This document shows, in pieces, positions 6,994-16,979 of a stretch of 64,000 nt of DNA (its first letter is position 1; the number at the start of each line of letters is the position of its first letter). The notes under the pieces were generated by a model. It did no database searches, was not told the origin of the DNA, and saw only the letters and a list, made by a program, of their open reading frames with translations. The stretch spans positions 1,674,001 through 1,738,000 of the forward strand of contig NZ_AP021869.1 in the NCBI RefSeq assembly GCF_026001925.1. The letters run 5' to 3'. Position numbers and translations under genes: made by a program. This stretch comes from Vibrio gangliei. Its GTDB lineage: Bacteria > Pseudomonadota > Gammaproteobacteria > Enterobacterales > Vibrionaceae.

Positions 6994-9663
6994 TTATTTC
7001 TTCTTAGCTGCTTTTTTTGCTGGCTCTTCTGTTTTTTTGATAACAGTTGTGCCTTCGAAAGTTTCACCTTCGATGTACGCTTTACCGTAGAAAGACGCTA
7101 GTAGAACCTCTTTAAGCTCTGAAATTAGAGGGTAACGAGGGTTAGCACCTGTACATTGGTCATCAAACGCATCAACCGCTAGGTTATCAAGTTTCGCTAG
7201 GAAGTCAGCTTCGTTAACGCCAGCCGCTTGAATTGACATTGGGATATCCAAGTCTTTCTTCACTTCATCCAACCAAGCTAATAGACGCTCAATTTTCTGT
7301 GCAGTGCGGTCACCTTCTTGGCTTAGGCCTAGGTGGTCAGCAACTTCTGCATAGCGACGACGTGCTTGTGGGCGGTCGTATTGAGAGAACGCAGTTTGTT
7401 TAGTTGGGTTATCGTTCGCGTTGAAACGGATAACGTTAGAAATCATCAATGCGTTAGCAAGACCGTGTGGGATGTGGAACTCAGCACCAATTTTGTGTGC
7501 AATTGAGTGACATACACCTAGGAATGCGTTCGCAAAAGACATACCTGCGATAGTTGCAGCGTTGTGTACTTTCTCACGAGCGATTGGGTCAGCAGAACCA
7601 TTTTTGTAGCTAGATGGTAGGTACTCTTTAAGCATCTTAAGTGCTTGAAGAGCGTGACCATCTGAGTATTCGTTAGCAAGAACTGATACGTAAGCTTCTA
7701 GTGCGTGAGTGATTGCATCGTAACCACCGAACGCTGTTAAAGACTTAGGCATGTTCATAACAAGGTTCGCATCAACGATAGCCATGTTAGGCGTTAGCTC
7801 GTAGTCAGCTAGTGGGTATTTCGCACCAGTGCGGTCGTCAGTTACCACTGCGAATGGTGTTACTTCAGAACCTGTACCAGAAGTCGTAGTTACACATACT
7901 AGTTCAGCTTTTGCACCCATTTTAGGGAACTTGTAGATACGTTTACGGATATCCATGAAGCGCATTGATAATTCTTCAAAGTGCGTTTCTGGGTGCTCGT
8001 ACATTACCCACATGATTTTCGCTGCATCCATTGGTGAACCACCGCCTAGAGCAATGATTACGTCTGGTTGGTAGCTTTGCATTTGAGCTGCACCTTTTTC
8101 AACAACAGATAGCGTTGGATCCGCTTCTACATCGAAGAAAGTTTGAACTTCCATACCTTGTGCTTTAAGTAGGCTTACGATTTCGTCAGCGTAACCGTTG
8201 TTGAATAGGAAACGGTCAGTTACTAGGAATGCACGTTTTTTACCTTCTAGATCAGTCAGTGCAACTGGTAGGCTGCCACGACGGAAGTAGATTGATTTTG
8301 GAAGTTTATGCCACAACATATTCTCAGCTCGCTTAGCAACAGTTTTCTTGTTGATTAGGTGTTTAGGACCTACGTTTTCAGAGATAGAGTTCCCCCCCCA
8401 TGAACCACAACCTAGCGTTAGTGATGGTGCAACGTTGAAATTGTACAAGTCACCGATACCACCGTGAGTGGTTGGGATATTCACAAGAATACGAGCTGTT
8501 TTTAGTTTGTCGCCGAAGTATTTGATACGGTCAGCGTTAGTGTCTTGGTTAGTGTAAAGACCAGAAGTATGGCCGATACCACCGATTTCAACCATAGTCA
8601 CTGCTTGGTCTACCGCGTTCTCGAAAGAAGACGCACGGAACATACCTAGCGTTGGAGATAGTTTTTCGTGAGCAAACTCGTCATCGTGGCTTACTACACC
8701 GCCTTCACCGATAAGCACTTTAGTGTCAGCAGGAACTTTAACGCCCGCTAGCTCAGCGATTTTAACTGCAGGTTGACCTACGATATCAGCGTTTAGGTTG
8801 CCGTTGATTAGAAGTACTTTACGTACTTTATCAGCTTCAGCTTTAGATAGAACGTAACCTTTGTGAGAAGCAAAACGCTCTTTCACTTCTTCGTATACTT
8901 CGTCCATTACGATAACAGCTTGCTCAGAAGCACAAACTACACCGTTGTCGAATGTTTTAGACATAAGAACAGAAGCAACTGCACGTTTGATGTCAGCAGT
9001 TTCATCGATAACAACAGGCACGTTACCTGCACCTACACCGATAGCTGGTTTACCTGAAGAGTAAGCCGCTTTAACCATGCCTGGACCACCAGTTGCAAGG
9101 ATAAGGTTGATGCCATCGTGCTTCATTAGTGCGTTAGAAAGCTCAACAGATGGTTGATCAATCCAGCCAATGATGTCTTTTGGTGCGCCCGCTGCAACCG
9201 CTGCTTCAAGAACCAATTTTGCCGCATCGTTAGTTGAGTTTTTCGCACGTGGGTGTGGCGAGAAAATGATACCGTTACGAGTTTTCAAAGAGATAAGAGA
9301 TTTGAAAATCGCAGTTGACGTTGGGTTAGTGGTTGGAACGATACCACAGATGATGCCTACTGGTTCAGCGATAGTAATGGTGTCAGTACCTTCTTCAAGG
9401 ATGCCACACGTTTTTTCATCGCGATATTTATTGTAAATGAACTCAGATGCAAAGTGGTTTTTGATTACTTTGTCTTCAATAATACCCATGCCAGATTCAG
9501 CTACCGCTTGTTGCGCTAGAGGAATACGAGCTTGGTTAGCTGCTAGAGAAGCTGCACGGAAGATTTTATCTACTTGCTCTTGTGAGAAAGTGGCAAATTC
9601 TTTTTGTGCCGCTTGAACGCGTGCGACTAAGGCATCTAGTTCAGCTAAGTTAGTTACAGGCAT
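6994..9663 (-). CDS. adhE: Bifunctional acetaldehyde-CoA / alcohol dehydrogenase
   Basis: 889 residues (E. coli AdhE 891). It reduces acetyl-CoA to ethanol via acetaldehyde with two NADH during fermentation. The N-terminal aldehyde dehydrogenase half carries catalytic Cys244 in DNGVVCASEQAV. The C-terminal iron alcohol dehydrogenase half carries GGGSPMDAAK and the metal-binding histidines in FGGYDAITHALEAYVS and GVCHSIAHKIGAEFHIPHG. The tail is lysine-rich. AdhE forms spirosomes in other bacteria. ychE sits divergently upstream, as in E. coli, across a long regulatory region with an FNR-type site. Confidence 0.97.
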   Translation of the reverse strand: MPVTNLAELDALVARVQAAQKEFATFSQEQVDKIFRAASLAANQARIPLAQQAVAESGMGIIEDKVIKNHFASEFIYNKYRDEKTCGILEEGTDTITIAEPVGIICGIVPTTNPTSTAIFKSLISLKTRNGIIFSPHPRAKNSTNDAAKLVLEAAVAAGAPKDIIGWIDQPSVELSNALMKHDGINLILATGGPGMVKAAYSSGKPAIGVGAGNVPVVIDETADIKRAVASVLMSKTFDNGVVCASEQAVIVMDEVYEEVKERFASHKGYVLSKAEADKVRKVLLINGNLNADIVGQPAVKIAELAGVKVPADTKVLIGEGGVVSHDDEFAHEKLSPTLGMFRASSFENAVDQAVTMVEIGGIGHTSGLYTNQDTNADRIKYFGDKLKTARILVNIPTTHGGIGDLYNFNVAPSLTLGCGSWGGNSISENVGPKHLINKKTVAKRAENMLWHKLPKSIYFRRGSLPVALTDLEGKKRAFLVTDRFLFNNGYADEIVSLLKAQGMEVQTFFDVEADPTLSVVEKGAAQMQSYQPDVIIALGGGSPMDAAKIMWVMYEHPETHFEELSMRFMDIRKRIYKFPKMGAKAELVCVTTTSGTGSEVTPFAVVTDDRTGAKYPLADYELTPNMAIVDANLVMNMPKSLTAFGGYDAITHALEAYVSVLANEYSDGHALQALKMLKEYLPSSYKNGSADPIAREKVHNAATIAGMSFANAFLGVCHSIAHKIGAEFHIPHGLANALMISNVIRFNANDNPTKQTAFSQYDRPQARRRYAEVADHLGLSQEGDRTAQKIERLLAWLDEVKKDLDIPMSIQAAGVNEADFLAKLDNLAVDAFDDQCTGANPRYPLISELKEVLLASFYGKAYIEGETFEGTTVIKKTEEPAKKAAKKK

Positions 9664-10281
9664 AATGAATCTCCTAAGATTTAAAAATTAAAAACTATTT
9701 AGTAAGACTGTTACGGCTTCGCTTGTTCAAATGCTTGACCAACTGTAAAACGCCTTAGTAAATCGCTTTCGAAACTGAGTATATGCTTTCACATATTAAA
9801 AATATTGATGTAGATCAGTTCCTGCAATCTAAATACCCCTAAAGCGGTAACACAAAACAAGAAAAAAACATAACACTATGATTTTATTTATAATTTAATT
9901 TAATTCATAAAGTAAAAAATATTTAACCAGTCTTTACAAAACACACCAATTAAGCACACTTTTCGTATGTTTATTTCAGTAATTAACATACCGTTTTCTG
10001 GCGCAAACCCTGTGCTACAACGAGTATACGCAAACTTTAAGCTAATATAATACTTAAGTGGTAATTTTTACTCCATTCGAAATTTTTTCGACCAACCTCC
10101 ACTCTTGACGATAAAACCATCACATATAAGACATCACTCAGGCAGTAAGCTAGACGGTTTCTCACAACAAATAACAATACTTTCTCGTGAATTTAGGTAA
10201 AATACCTTACATTAACTACTGATTTACTTGTTGTAATATCAACGCCTTTCACTTATTTCGCTTAAAGTTGAGATTTTCCTT
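9664..10281. other. 618-bp regulatory region between adhE and ychE
   Basis: Long AT-rich divergent region with no credible open frame. It holds the adhE promoter area with an FNR-type box at 9815-9828, and the ychE promoter. The length is typical of the heavily regulated adhE leader; no other operator was recognised with confidence. Confidence 0.6.
9815..9828. promoter_or_regulatory. FNR-type binding site upstream of adhE
   Basis: TTGATGTAGATCAG matches the FNR consensus TTGAT-N4-ATCAA in 9 of 10 fixed positions. It lies 152 bp before the adhE start. FNR control would fit a fermentative enzyme; whether it activates or represses depends on the unmapped transcription start. Confidence 0.55.
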
Positions 10282-10920
10282 ATGGCTTCTATTGAATTTG
10301 CCATCTACTTACAATTTTTCCTTGGCCTCGTGGCCGCCGTAAACCCAATTGGTATTATGCCGGTGTTTGTCTCCTTGACTGGGCATATGTCTCCTGAAGA
10401 AAAGAGTAAAACGGCTCAAACCGCGCACATTGCCGTTGGCGTAATTTTGATTGTGTCTCTGATTTGCGGCCAGTTCTTACTCGACATGTTTACGATTTCA
10501 TTGGATTCATTCCGTATTGCCGGCGGTTTTCTATTAATGAGTATCGCCTTTTCGATGATGAGCGGTAAACTTGGTGAAGATAAACAAAACAAACAAGAAC
10601 GTACCGAATACATTAGTCGTGAACAAATTGGTGTCGTCCCTCTCGCTATGCCTTTAATGGCTGGCCCGGGTGCGATCAGTTCTACGATTGTTTATGGCTC
10701 TCGCTATCCAACCATGCTAGAAACCTTAGGTATTGTCGCCACAATTATGGTGTTCTGTTTCTGCTCATGGTTACTATTTCGCTCAGCACCACTGATTGTT
10801 CGATTCTTAGGACAAACTGGAATCAATGTCATCACCCGTATCATGGGTTTAATTCTAGCGGCACTCGGTGTCGAATTTATTGCAAATGGTGTTCGTAACT
10901 TATTCCCTGGCCTAATGTAA
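10282..10920 (+). CDS. ychE: MarC/YchE family integral membrane protein
   Basis: 212 residues with six hydrophobic segments and the MarC-family signatures NPIGIMPVFVSLT in the first helix pair and PLAMPLMAGPGAISS in the middle. Members are called NAAT transporters, but the substrate is poorly defined. In E. coli, ychE is also the neighbour of adhE, so this pair is conserved. An ion channel gene follows after 66 bp on the same strand and may share its transcript. Confidence 0.88.
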   Translation: MASIEFAIYLQFFLGLVAAVNPIGIMPVFVSLTGHMSPEEKSKTAQTAHIAVGVILIVSLICGQFLLDMFTISLDSFRIAGGFLLMSIAFSMMSGKLGEDKQNKQERTEYISREQIGVVPLAMPLMAGPGAISSTIVYGSRYPTMLETLGIVATIMVFCFCSWLLFRSAPLIVRFLGQTGINVITRIMGLILAALGVEFIANGVRNLFPGLM

Positions 10921-10986
10921 AAATGAGCCTCGCAATAAATTCAGCACAAAGTAACATCTAAGGACGAACGTTTAGGAAGGATCCTA

Positions 10987-11832
10987 ATGAACCACGACAA
11001 ACTCAAACACCAACTTTATGTCATCATTTTCGGTACTCATACACCTGCAGGCCGTCGCTTCGATATTCTATTAATCATCGCCATTTTCACGTCATTATCG
11101 GTGTTGATGTTAGACTCAGTGCCCTACTTTGCTGAACGCTGGCAACTTGAGTTCGACATTCTTGAATACTTTTTTACTGCTCTGTTTACCTTGGAGTATT
11201 TACTTCGATTATATTGCTCACCTAAACCCAGCGCTTACGCTAAAAGTTTCTATGGCATCATCGATTTACTAGCCATACTGCCCACGTATCTTGCTTTCTT
11301 TTTCCCAACGGCCAGTTTCATCGGCATCATTCGACTATTACGCGTGATGCGAATCTTCCGCATCTTAAAGTTAGTGCGTTTTCTACAAGATTCCAATCTG
11401 CTAGTTCGAACGCTGGCAATGTCACAACGTAAGATCCTTATTTTCTTTAGCGCGGTCGCCATTTTGGTGACCATTTTCGGGGCATTAATGTATGTGATCG
11501 AAGGGCCAGAAAATGGATTTACCAGTATCCCGCGCGGTATTTATTGGGCAATCATTACAATTACTACCGTAGGTTATGGTGATGTCGTGCCTCAAACTCC
11601 TCTAGGACAAGGCGTGGCGGCATTAACTATGCTACTGGGTTATTCAATCCTTGCTGTGCCCACTGGCATTATTACCGCTGAATTAAATCAAGAAATGAAA
11701 GCACACCGTACTTTGGTGCTATGCCCTAACTGTGCAAAACCAGGCCATGAAACCGATGCGCTTTTTTGTAAACATTGTGGCAGTGAATTGGCTGACCCAG
11801 ATAAACGAGTCGTTCCGGTCAAAAAGCCATAA
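10987..11832 (+). CDS. Voltage-gated-type potassium channel with C-terminal zinc ribbon
   Basis: 281 residues. Hydrophobic helices S1-S6 are visible. S4 is arginine-rich (RLLRVMRIFRILKLVRFLQ), and the pore carries the selectivity filter TTVGYGDVVP. A C-terminal tail has two Cys pairs, CPNC and CKHC, in a rubredoxin-like zinc ribbon spanning about residues 245-265. This is a Kv-type inner-membrane K+ channel; the zinc ribbon may be a cytoplasmic assembly or gating module. A GGA-rich ribosome site precedes the ATG. Confidence 0.88.
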   Translation: MNHDKLKHQLYVIIFGTHTPAGRRFDILLIIAIFTSLSVLMLDSVPYFAERWQLEFDILEYFFTALFTLEYLLRLYCSPKPSAYAKSFYGIIDLLAILPTYLAFFFPTASFIGIIRLLRVMRIFRILKLVRFLQDSNLLVRTLAMSQRKILIFFSAVAILVTIFGALMYVIEGPENGFTSIPRGIYWAIITITTVGYGDVVPQTPLGQGVAALTMLLGYSILAVPTGIITAELNQEMKAHRTLVLCPNCAKPGHETDALFCKHCGSELADPDKRVVPVKKP

Positions 11833-11895
11833 AGAAAGGCTTCAAGTCGATTGCCTCCTAAATGACTCCAGCTGCATAATCTCCGAGCTAAAAAT

Positions 11896-11931
11896 AAAAA
11901 GTCCGCATGATGATCATGCGGACTTTTTCAT
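11896..11931. terminator. Bidirectional terminator between the K+ channel gene and asd
   Basis: Perfect 15-bp stem AAAAAGTCCGCATGA / TCATGCGGACTTTTT with a three-base loop; it can stop transcription from both sides. It lies between two convergent genes. Confidence 0.85.
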
Positions 11932-12008
11932 TCATTAATGACTCTGAAATACGCTAAATTACAAAATGACCTTTAGCGCTCTTCAATATTAGCCACTGTT
12001 TCGCAAAA

Positions 12009-13124
12009 TTAGCGGTTCTGCAAAATAATACGTAAAGTACGGCGAAGTGGTTCAGCGGCACCCCACAGAAGTTGGTCACCAACGGTGAACGCATTTAGGA
12101 AAGTATCGCCCATTGCCATTTTGCGTAAACGACCAACTGGCACAGACAGTGTACCTGTCACTTTCGCTGGTGATAGTTCTTGTGCGGTAATATCACGCTC
12201 GTTTGGAATCACCTTAACCCAATCGTTATGTGAGGCAATGATGTCTTCGATCTCATCCATTGGCACATTTTGTTTTAGCTTAATAGTTAAAGCTTGTGAG
12301 TGACAACGCATTGCACCAATACGCACGCAAGTACCATCAATCGGAACAATTGACTCACCTTGCAAGCCCAAGATCTTGTTCGTTTCAACTGAACCTTTCC
12401 ACTCTTCTTTTGACTGACCGTTTTCACGCTTCACATCAATCCAAGGAATTAATGAACCAGCAAGCGGCGCACCAAACTCACTGGTTGGGAATTCACTAGA
12501 ACGAATCGTCTCGGCAACTTTACGGTCAATATCCAAAATAGAGCTCGCTGGATCAGCCATTTCAGCGCTAACCGACTGGTTAATCACGCCCATTTGTGCG
12601 ATAAGCTCACGCATGTTTTTCGCACCAGCGCCAGAAGCTGCTTGGTACGTCATTGCGCTCATCCACTCCACCATGCCTTTTTCATAAAGACCACCTAAAC
12701 CCATTAGCATCAAACTCACGGTACAGTTACCGCCAACAAAGGTATTGGTGCCAGAATGTAGGCCATCTTGAATTTGGGTTAGGTTCACTGGATCGAGTGT
12801 AATGATCGCATCATCTTTCATACGTAGTGTAGAAGCGGCATCAATCCAATAGCCTTTCCAACCCGCTTGACGAAGTGCTGGATACACTTTCTCGGTATAA
12901 GAACCGCCCTGACAAGTAATAATGGCATCAAGTTGTTTTAGGCTTTCGATATCAAACGCATCTTGTAGCATGCCCGCATCTTTACCAAGGTTGGGTGCCG
13001 GAATACCGACTTGCGACGTGCTATAAAATACAGGTTCAATTAGGTCAAAATCCTTTTCTTCTACCATACGTTGCATCAGTACCGAACCTACCATGCCACG
13101 CCAGCCGACTAAACCTACTCTCAT
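12009..13124 (-). CDS. asd: Aspartate-semialdehyde dehydrogenase (E. coli-type)
   Basis: 371 residues. It reduces aspartyl phosphate to aspartate semialdehyde for lysine, diaminopimelate, methionine and threonine synthesis. The NADP loop is [11 protein letters not shown] and catalytic Cys134 lies in GGNCTVSLM. Of three closely spaced in-frame ATGs (13139, 13130, 13124), the last has a proper ribosome site (AGAGG, six-base gap) and matches the family start [11 protein letters not shown] second, divergent asd paralogue lies at 53502-54515. No lysine riboswitch is visible in the short upstream gap. Confidence 0.95.
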   Translation of the reverse strand: MRVGLVGWRGMVGSVLMQRMVEEKDFDLIEPVFYSTSQVGIPAPNLGKDAGMLQDAFDIESLKQLDAIITCQGGSYTEKVYPALRQAGWKGYWIDAASTLRMKDDAIITLDPVNLTQIQDGLHSGTNTFVGGNCTVSLMLMGLGGLYEKGMVEWMSAMTYQAASGAGAKNMRELIAQMGVINQSVSAEMADPASSILDIDRKVAETIRSSEFPTSEFGAPLAGSLIPWIDVKRENGQSKEEWKGSVETNKILGLQGESIVPIDGTCVRIGAMRCHSQALTIKLKQNVPMDEIEDIIASHNDWVKVIPNERDITAQELSPAKVTGTLSVPVGRLRKMAMGDTFLNAFTVGDQLLWGAAEPLRRTLRIILQNR

Positions 13125-13281
13125 TTTCATCCTCTCCATGAATTAAAATTATAAAAAGGGGCCAATTCAGCCCGCCAATCATTATTCTGTCTTTACTATC
13201 TCATTGCTGCCGATAATCTTCAAATCCCATTTTGAACAATATCGGTAATATTCACTCTTTTTTACGCTTTAGTTGGGCATA

Positions 13282-14283
13282 TTAAGAATGACGTGTCAGC
13301 TGATCTTTCAAATTAGGCGGAATGCCTTTAATGGTTAAAGTATCGGTTTCTGGATCATAAAAAACGCGTTCACCTAGCAACATACTATCGAAGTTAATTG
13401 ACAATCCGCCCCCCGCGCCAACATATTTCGCAAGTTTACGAATGGTAGAACGATCAACAGGGAAACTGTCTTCCAGCTCGTAACCTTGTTTTTGTGTAAA
13501 TTCAGCGAAATTATCGTGATGTCCCGCACCACTTAACTCACCTGATAACTCTTTAATCGTCACTTCATCGCCGGCTTTCAGCTGCTCATTACAAAAATCA
13601 TGCACTTGTTTACGACAAGCGACGGTTTCTTCTTTATTCAATTGAGCATCTGCGCAGTAATCATCTACCGCTTGCATTAATACTTGGTTTTGCTTTTTCG
13701 TGTCTAAGCCGACTTCAGCTTGCAAAAAGTCCAAGAAAAAATCCGCCACTTTACGGCCCACACGACCTTTAATGTAAGATAAGTATCGATTTGAATCGGG
13801 ATCGGTTTCATACCGAGATAAATCAATTCGTACTGCGATATCCATCTTGTTGATATCAAGATAATCAGTGCCGCTAATATCCAGTTCATCGTTCACTTTC
13901 AGGCTTTGATTCGAAGGTAACAAGGCAATGAAAAGATAATCTGTCGCCAAAGATTGGTATTCAGCAAGTACCAATACACCTTCTTCTGCAAAGGGATATT
14001 TGGCTAATTCAGATTTTAAACGCTCTGCCGACTGCTGCGAAAAGTCATAAAATTTCAATTCACCTTGGCGCAATTGCTTCATCCAAGACTGAAATTCACT
14101 TTCTTCTTTATAGACGCCAAATCCTTTACCCGCTTTAGCGTTGAAGGTTCGGTGCAGCTCAGCCACGAGTTGTTCAGTCACACCATCATTTGGTAAGGCA
14201 GAATCACGCAAGCTAACAACTAGCTCATCTTGGTCATTTTTTGTCAATTTATGCAGTATGACGTTGGAAATATCTAGGCTCAT
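13282..14283 (-). CDS. yejK: Nucleoid-associated protein YejK
   Basis: 333 residues, close to E. coli YejK (335). It begins MSLDISNVILHKL and ends with the family's PNLKDQLTR segment. YejK is a nucleoid-associated protein; in E. coli it interacts with type II topoisomerases. It is divergent from yejL and yejM, the same cluster as in E. coli. Confidence 0.9.
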   Translation of the reverse strand: MSLDISNVILHKLTKNDQDELVVSLRDSALPNDGVTEQLVAELHRTFNAKAGKGFGVYKEESEFQSWMKQLRQGELKFYDFSQQSAERLKSELAKYPFAEEGVLVLAEYQSLATDYLFIALLPSNQSLKVNDELDISGTDYLDINKMDIAVRIDLSRYETDPDSNRYLSYIKGRVGRKVADFFLDFLQAEVGLDTKKQNQVLMQAVDDYCADAQLNKEETVACRKQVHDFCNEQLKAGDEVTIKELSGELSGAGHHDNFAEFTQKQGYELEDSFPVDRSTIRKLAKYVGAGGGLSINFDSMLLGERVFYDPETDTLTIKGIPPNLKDQLTRHS

Positions 14284-14469
14284 GGTAAATTAGTTTCAGT
14301 TGATGTTTCAGTTGTGAGGAAGACTAGGTTATCATAAGCCGCTTTGCATACCCAAGTGAGATAAACTTCTCTACAACAAGATGTTCTGCAACAAGATATT
14401 AAATCGAATAGCAAAAATATCATCGGGTTCTATCATTAACTGAAATCTAGGAAACAATTTAAGAACGTT

Positions 14470-14685
14470 ATGCCTATTAACTCTAAATACAGCGACCAAA
14501 AAATCGAACAAATTCTGGCAGAAATCGCTGCCGTATTAAAAAAGCATGATGCAAATCCAGATTTGAGCTTAATGATTGCTGGTAATATAGCCACTAACAT
14601 CTTGAACTCAAATGTGCCAAAATCTCAACGTAAACTCATTGCAGATAAATTTTCTCAAGCTCTTTTATCATCTCTTGATGACTAA
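14470..14685 (+). CDS. yejL: YejL family protein (DUF1414)
   Basis: 71 residues, small, acidic-basic mixed and without membrane segments. The pattern [18 protein letters not shown] and [14 protein letters not shown] fits the DUF1414/YejL family of unknown function. It precedes yejM by 41 bp, as in E. coli. Confidence 0.9.
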   Translation: MPINSKYSDQKIEQILAEIAAVLKKHDANPDLSLMIAGNIATNILNSNVPKSQRKLIADKFSQALLSSLDD

Positions 14686-14726
14686 AATGTATTCTTAAAA
14701 CTAATTGAGTTAGAACGAAATCTTAC

Positions 14727-16544
14727 ATGGTAGATAGCGGAAATTCATACGGAGAGCGTGTCTCTCGACTGGTCAGTTGGGGACATTGGTTCGCCTTCTT
14801 TAACATCATCATAGCCATGCTTATTGGTACGAGCTTTGTTGCTCAGTCACCATGGCCTGATACTTTCCTAGGACAGTTGTATTTACTCATTTCATGGGTA
14901 GGTCACTTCAGTTTCCTTGTTTTTGGCTTATATATTTTGGTGTTGTTTCCGCTCACCTTTATCATTCCATCAAGAAAACTCTTACGCTTAATCAGCGTGT
15001 GTTTTGCTACCATTTGTTTGACTCTACTCATACTTGATACTCAAGCTTACGAACGTCTCCATTTGCACCTAAACCCCGTAGTTTGGGAGCTATTGCTGAG
15101 TAAAGAGAAAACTTCTTTCAATGCTGAGTGGCAATACTTGTTTGCTGCTGTCCCTGTTATTTTCCTATTACAAATCGCCATTTCAGAATGGATTTGGAAA
15201 AAGCAGCGTAAACTGTCTCGCAAGCAAGTCGGCAAACCTGCCACCATTATTTTCTTTTTATGCTTTATTAGCAGCCACCTGATTTATATTTGGGCGGATG
15301 CGTTTTTCTATAGCCCGATAACCAATCAAAAAGCGAACTTCCCACTGTCTTACCCTATGACAGCGAAGTCGTTCATGGAAAAGCACGGCTTACTTGATAA
15401 AGACGAATATCTAGAGCGTTTAGAAAAAAATGGTAAACCAAGTGAAGTAGTGAACTACCCGCTTGAACCAATAAAATTCGAAGGTCGCGGTAAAAAATAC
15501 AATGTTTTGATCGTGATGGTAGACAACTTACGCAGCGATATGCTGGCACAAGACGTGATGCCGATGACATTTGATTTTGCTAAAAACAATCAAAATTTTA
15601 TCAATCATTACAGTGCAAGTAACAATACGTATGGCGTGTTTGGCTTATTTTATGGTCTTCCTAGCAGTTATGCTGCCAGTATCAAATCACAAGATACGTC
15701 GCCTTTATTCATAACCACCATGAGTAATCGCGATTATGCCATGTCTGCGTTTAGTGGTGATGAGTTTGATAACGCACAATTTTATGACGAAATTTTTGCA
15801 CCCATTGATATTGCAAAGCTAAGCAACCGTAAAATAAATGGTGATGCCGATACCGTTTCTGAATGGAAGCATTGGCTCAACACGAATAGCACACAGCCTT
15901 GGTTTAGCTATGTTGAATTATCTGATGTTGAAAAATACGAAGATAAACCCACAGTACTAGAGCGATTCAAGACTGACTCTAAATCAGCAAAAGAAAAACT
16001 GCTTGCTCAGTATAAATCAGCCGCTTTTGAAACTGATCAGCAAGTCAATCAAATCCTGACAGAACTTGATAGCAAAGATATGCTGAATAATACGGTTGTG
16101 GTGATTACATCAAATCATGGTATCGAATTTAACGAAACTAAGAGCAACAGCTGGGGCTCAGACAGCAACTTTAGCCGTTACCAGTTGCAGGTACCTATGG
16201 TGATCCATTGGCCTGGCAAAGCCCCCGAACTATATCAACACAAAACTAGCCATCTGGATTTGTCAGCCACGCTAATGCAAGACCTTTTCCAGTCTTCATC
16301 GAATCCATACGATTTTGGCAGTGGTAAGAACCTATTCAATGTCACCAACCGCCCTTGGATACTCGCGGGTGATAGTGACAATATTGCGCTGATTACCGAC
16401 GATACAACCACCGTAGTTGATGAATTTGGTAATTACAAAGTTTATGACAAAAACTACCAGCGCAATGATGATGTAAAACCGAAACTTTCGATTGTTTTAC
16501 AAGGATTATCTGAGCTGAAACGTTTTTATCGTCAAAGCGATTAA
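14727..16544 (+). CDS. yejM: Inner-membrane sulfatase-like protein YejM (PbgA/LapC)
   Basis: 605 residues. Five transmembrane helices occupy about the first 190 residues, followed by a periplasmic alkaline-phosphatase/sulfatase-fold domain (VLIVMVDNLRSDML, NNTVVVITSNHG). In E. coli the protein senses lipopolysaccharide and controls LpxC proteolysis through LapB/FtsH. The canonical sulfatase nucleophile position looks non-catalytic, as in known YejM proteins. It probably forms an operon with yejL. Confidence 0.92.
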   Translation: MVDSGNSYGERVSRLVSWGHWFAFFNIIIAMLIGTSFVAQSPWPDTFLGQLYLLISWVGHFSFLVFGLYILVLFPLTFIIPSRKLLRLISVCFATICLTLLILDTQAYERLHLHLNPVVWELLLSKEKTSFNAEWQYLFAAVPVIFLLQIAISEWIWKKQRKLSRKQVGKPATIIFFLCFISSHLIYIWADAFFYSPITNQKANFPLSYPMTAKSFMEKHGLLDKDEYLERLEKNGKPSEVVNYPLEPIKFEGRGKKYNVLIVMVDNLRSDMLAQDVMPMTFDFAKNNQNFINHYSASNNTYGVFGLFYGLPSSYAASIKSQDTSPLFITTMSNRDYAMSAFSGDEFDNAQFYDEIFAPIDIAKLSNRKINGDADTVSEWKHWLNTNSTQPWFSYVELSDVEKYEDKPTVLERFKTDSKSAKEKLLAQYKSAAFETDQQVNQILTELDSKDMLNNTVVVITSNHGIEFNETKSNSWGSDSNFSRYQLQVPMVIHWPGKAPELYQHKTSHLDLSATLMQDLFQSSSNPYDFGSGKNLFNVTNRPWILAGDSDNIALITDDTTTVVDEFGNYKVYDKNYQRNDDVKPKLSIVLQGLSELKRFYRQSD

Positions 16545-16582
16545 ATTTTAGTCGAACGGTTCTCATTGATATACAAAGCATA

Positions 16583-16612
16583 TTGACGAGTTTCTGTTTC
16601 ATCACTTACATT
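16583..16612 (+). promoter_or_regulatory. Promoter of tRNA-Pro
   Basis: TTGACG and TACATT separated by 18 bp, ending nine bases before the tRNA. Good match at the -35; weaker at the -10. Only the intact first tRNA copy has such a promoter. Confidence 0.5.
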
Positions 16613-16620
16613 ATCGACAT

Positions 16621-16697
16621 CGGTATGTAGCGCAGCTTGGTAGCGCACTGTCATGGGGTGTCAGGGGTCGGAGGTTCAAATCCTCTCATACCGACCA
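16621..16697 (+). tRNA. tRNA-Pro (GGG)
   Basis: 77 bases with CCA encoded. The acceptor arm pairs CGGTATG with CATACCG; the D arm reads AGCGCAGCTTGGTAGCG; the anticodon loop is ATGGGGT with anticodon GGG; the T arm has GGTTCAAATCC. The single T-T mismatch in the anticodon stem also occurs in E. coli proL. A 141-bp tandem array of degenerate copies follows. Confidence 0.95.
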
Positions 16698-16703
16698 TTA
16701 TTC

Positions 16704-16732
16704 AAAGGCGTTGTGCATACAGCGCCTTTTTT
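16704..16732 (+). terminator. Terminator after tRNA-Pro
   Basis: AAAGGCG pairs with CGCCTTT and the inner TTGT with ACAG (one wobble) around GCAT, then a T run. The same hairpin recurs after each degenerate copy, near 16845-16873 and 16986-17014. Confidence 0.8.
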
Positions 16733-16757
16733 CTATCTAATGGTTATTGAGAATATC

Positions 16758-16838
16758 TTTAGCGCAGCTTGGTAGCGTCGTTACCCACAAAACATGGGGA
16801 TGCCACAGCTAGTGGTTCAAATCCTCTCATACCGACCA
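16758..16838 (+). pseudogene. tRNA-Pro-like pseudogene, copy 1
   Basis: It keeps the D arm (AGCGCAGCTTGGTAGCG), the anticodon-loop motif CATGGGG, the T loop GGTTCAAATCC and the 3' end CATACCGACCA. It lacks the 5' acceptor strand and has a nine-base longer centre that forms new short hairpins (CCCA/TGGG and CCAC/GTGG). It cannot fold as a normal tRNA. Confidence 0.75.
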
Positions 16839-16898
16839 TTATTCAAAGGCGTTGTGCATACAGCGCCTTTTTTACATCTACTGGTTATTGAGAGTACC

Positions 16899-16979
16899 TT
16901 TAGCGTAGCTTGGTAGCGTCGTTACCCACAAAACATGGGGATATCACAGCTAGTGGTTCAAATCCTCTCATACCGGCCA
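16899..16979 (+). pseudogene. tRNA-Pro-like pseudogene, copy 2
   Basis: Nearly identical to the previous copy, with changes in the D arm (GCGC to GCGT), the centre (GATGCC to GATATC) and the acceptor (ACCGACC to ACCGGCC). The 5' acceptor strand is again missing. The changes look like neutral drift. Confidence 0.75.

Noticed and set aside
13125-13281. Lysine riboswitch before asd
   Set aside because: The gap is only about 157 bp and no riboswitch-like helices were recognised.
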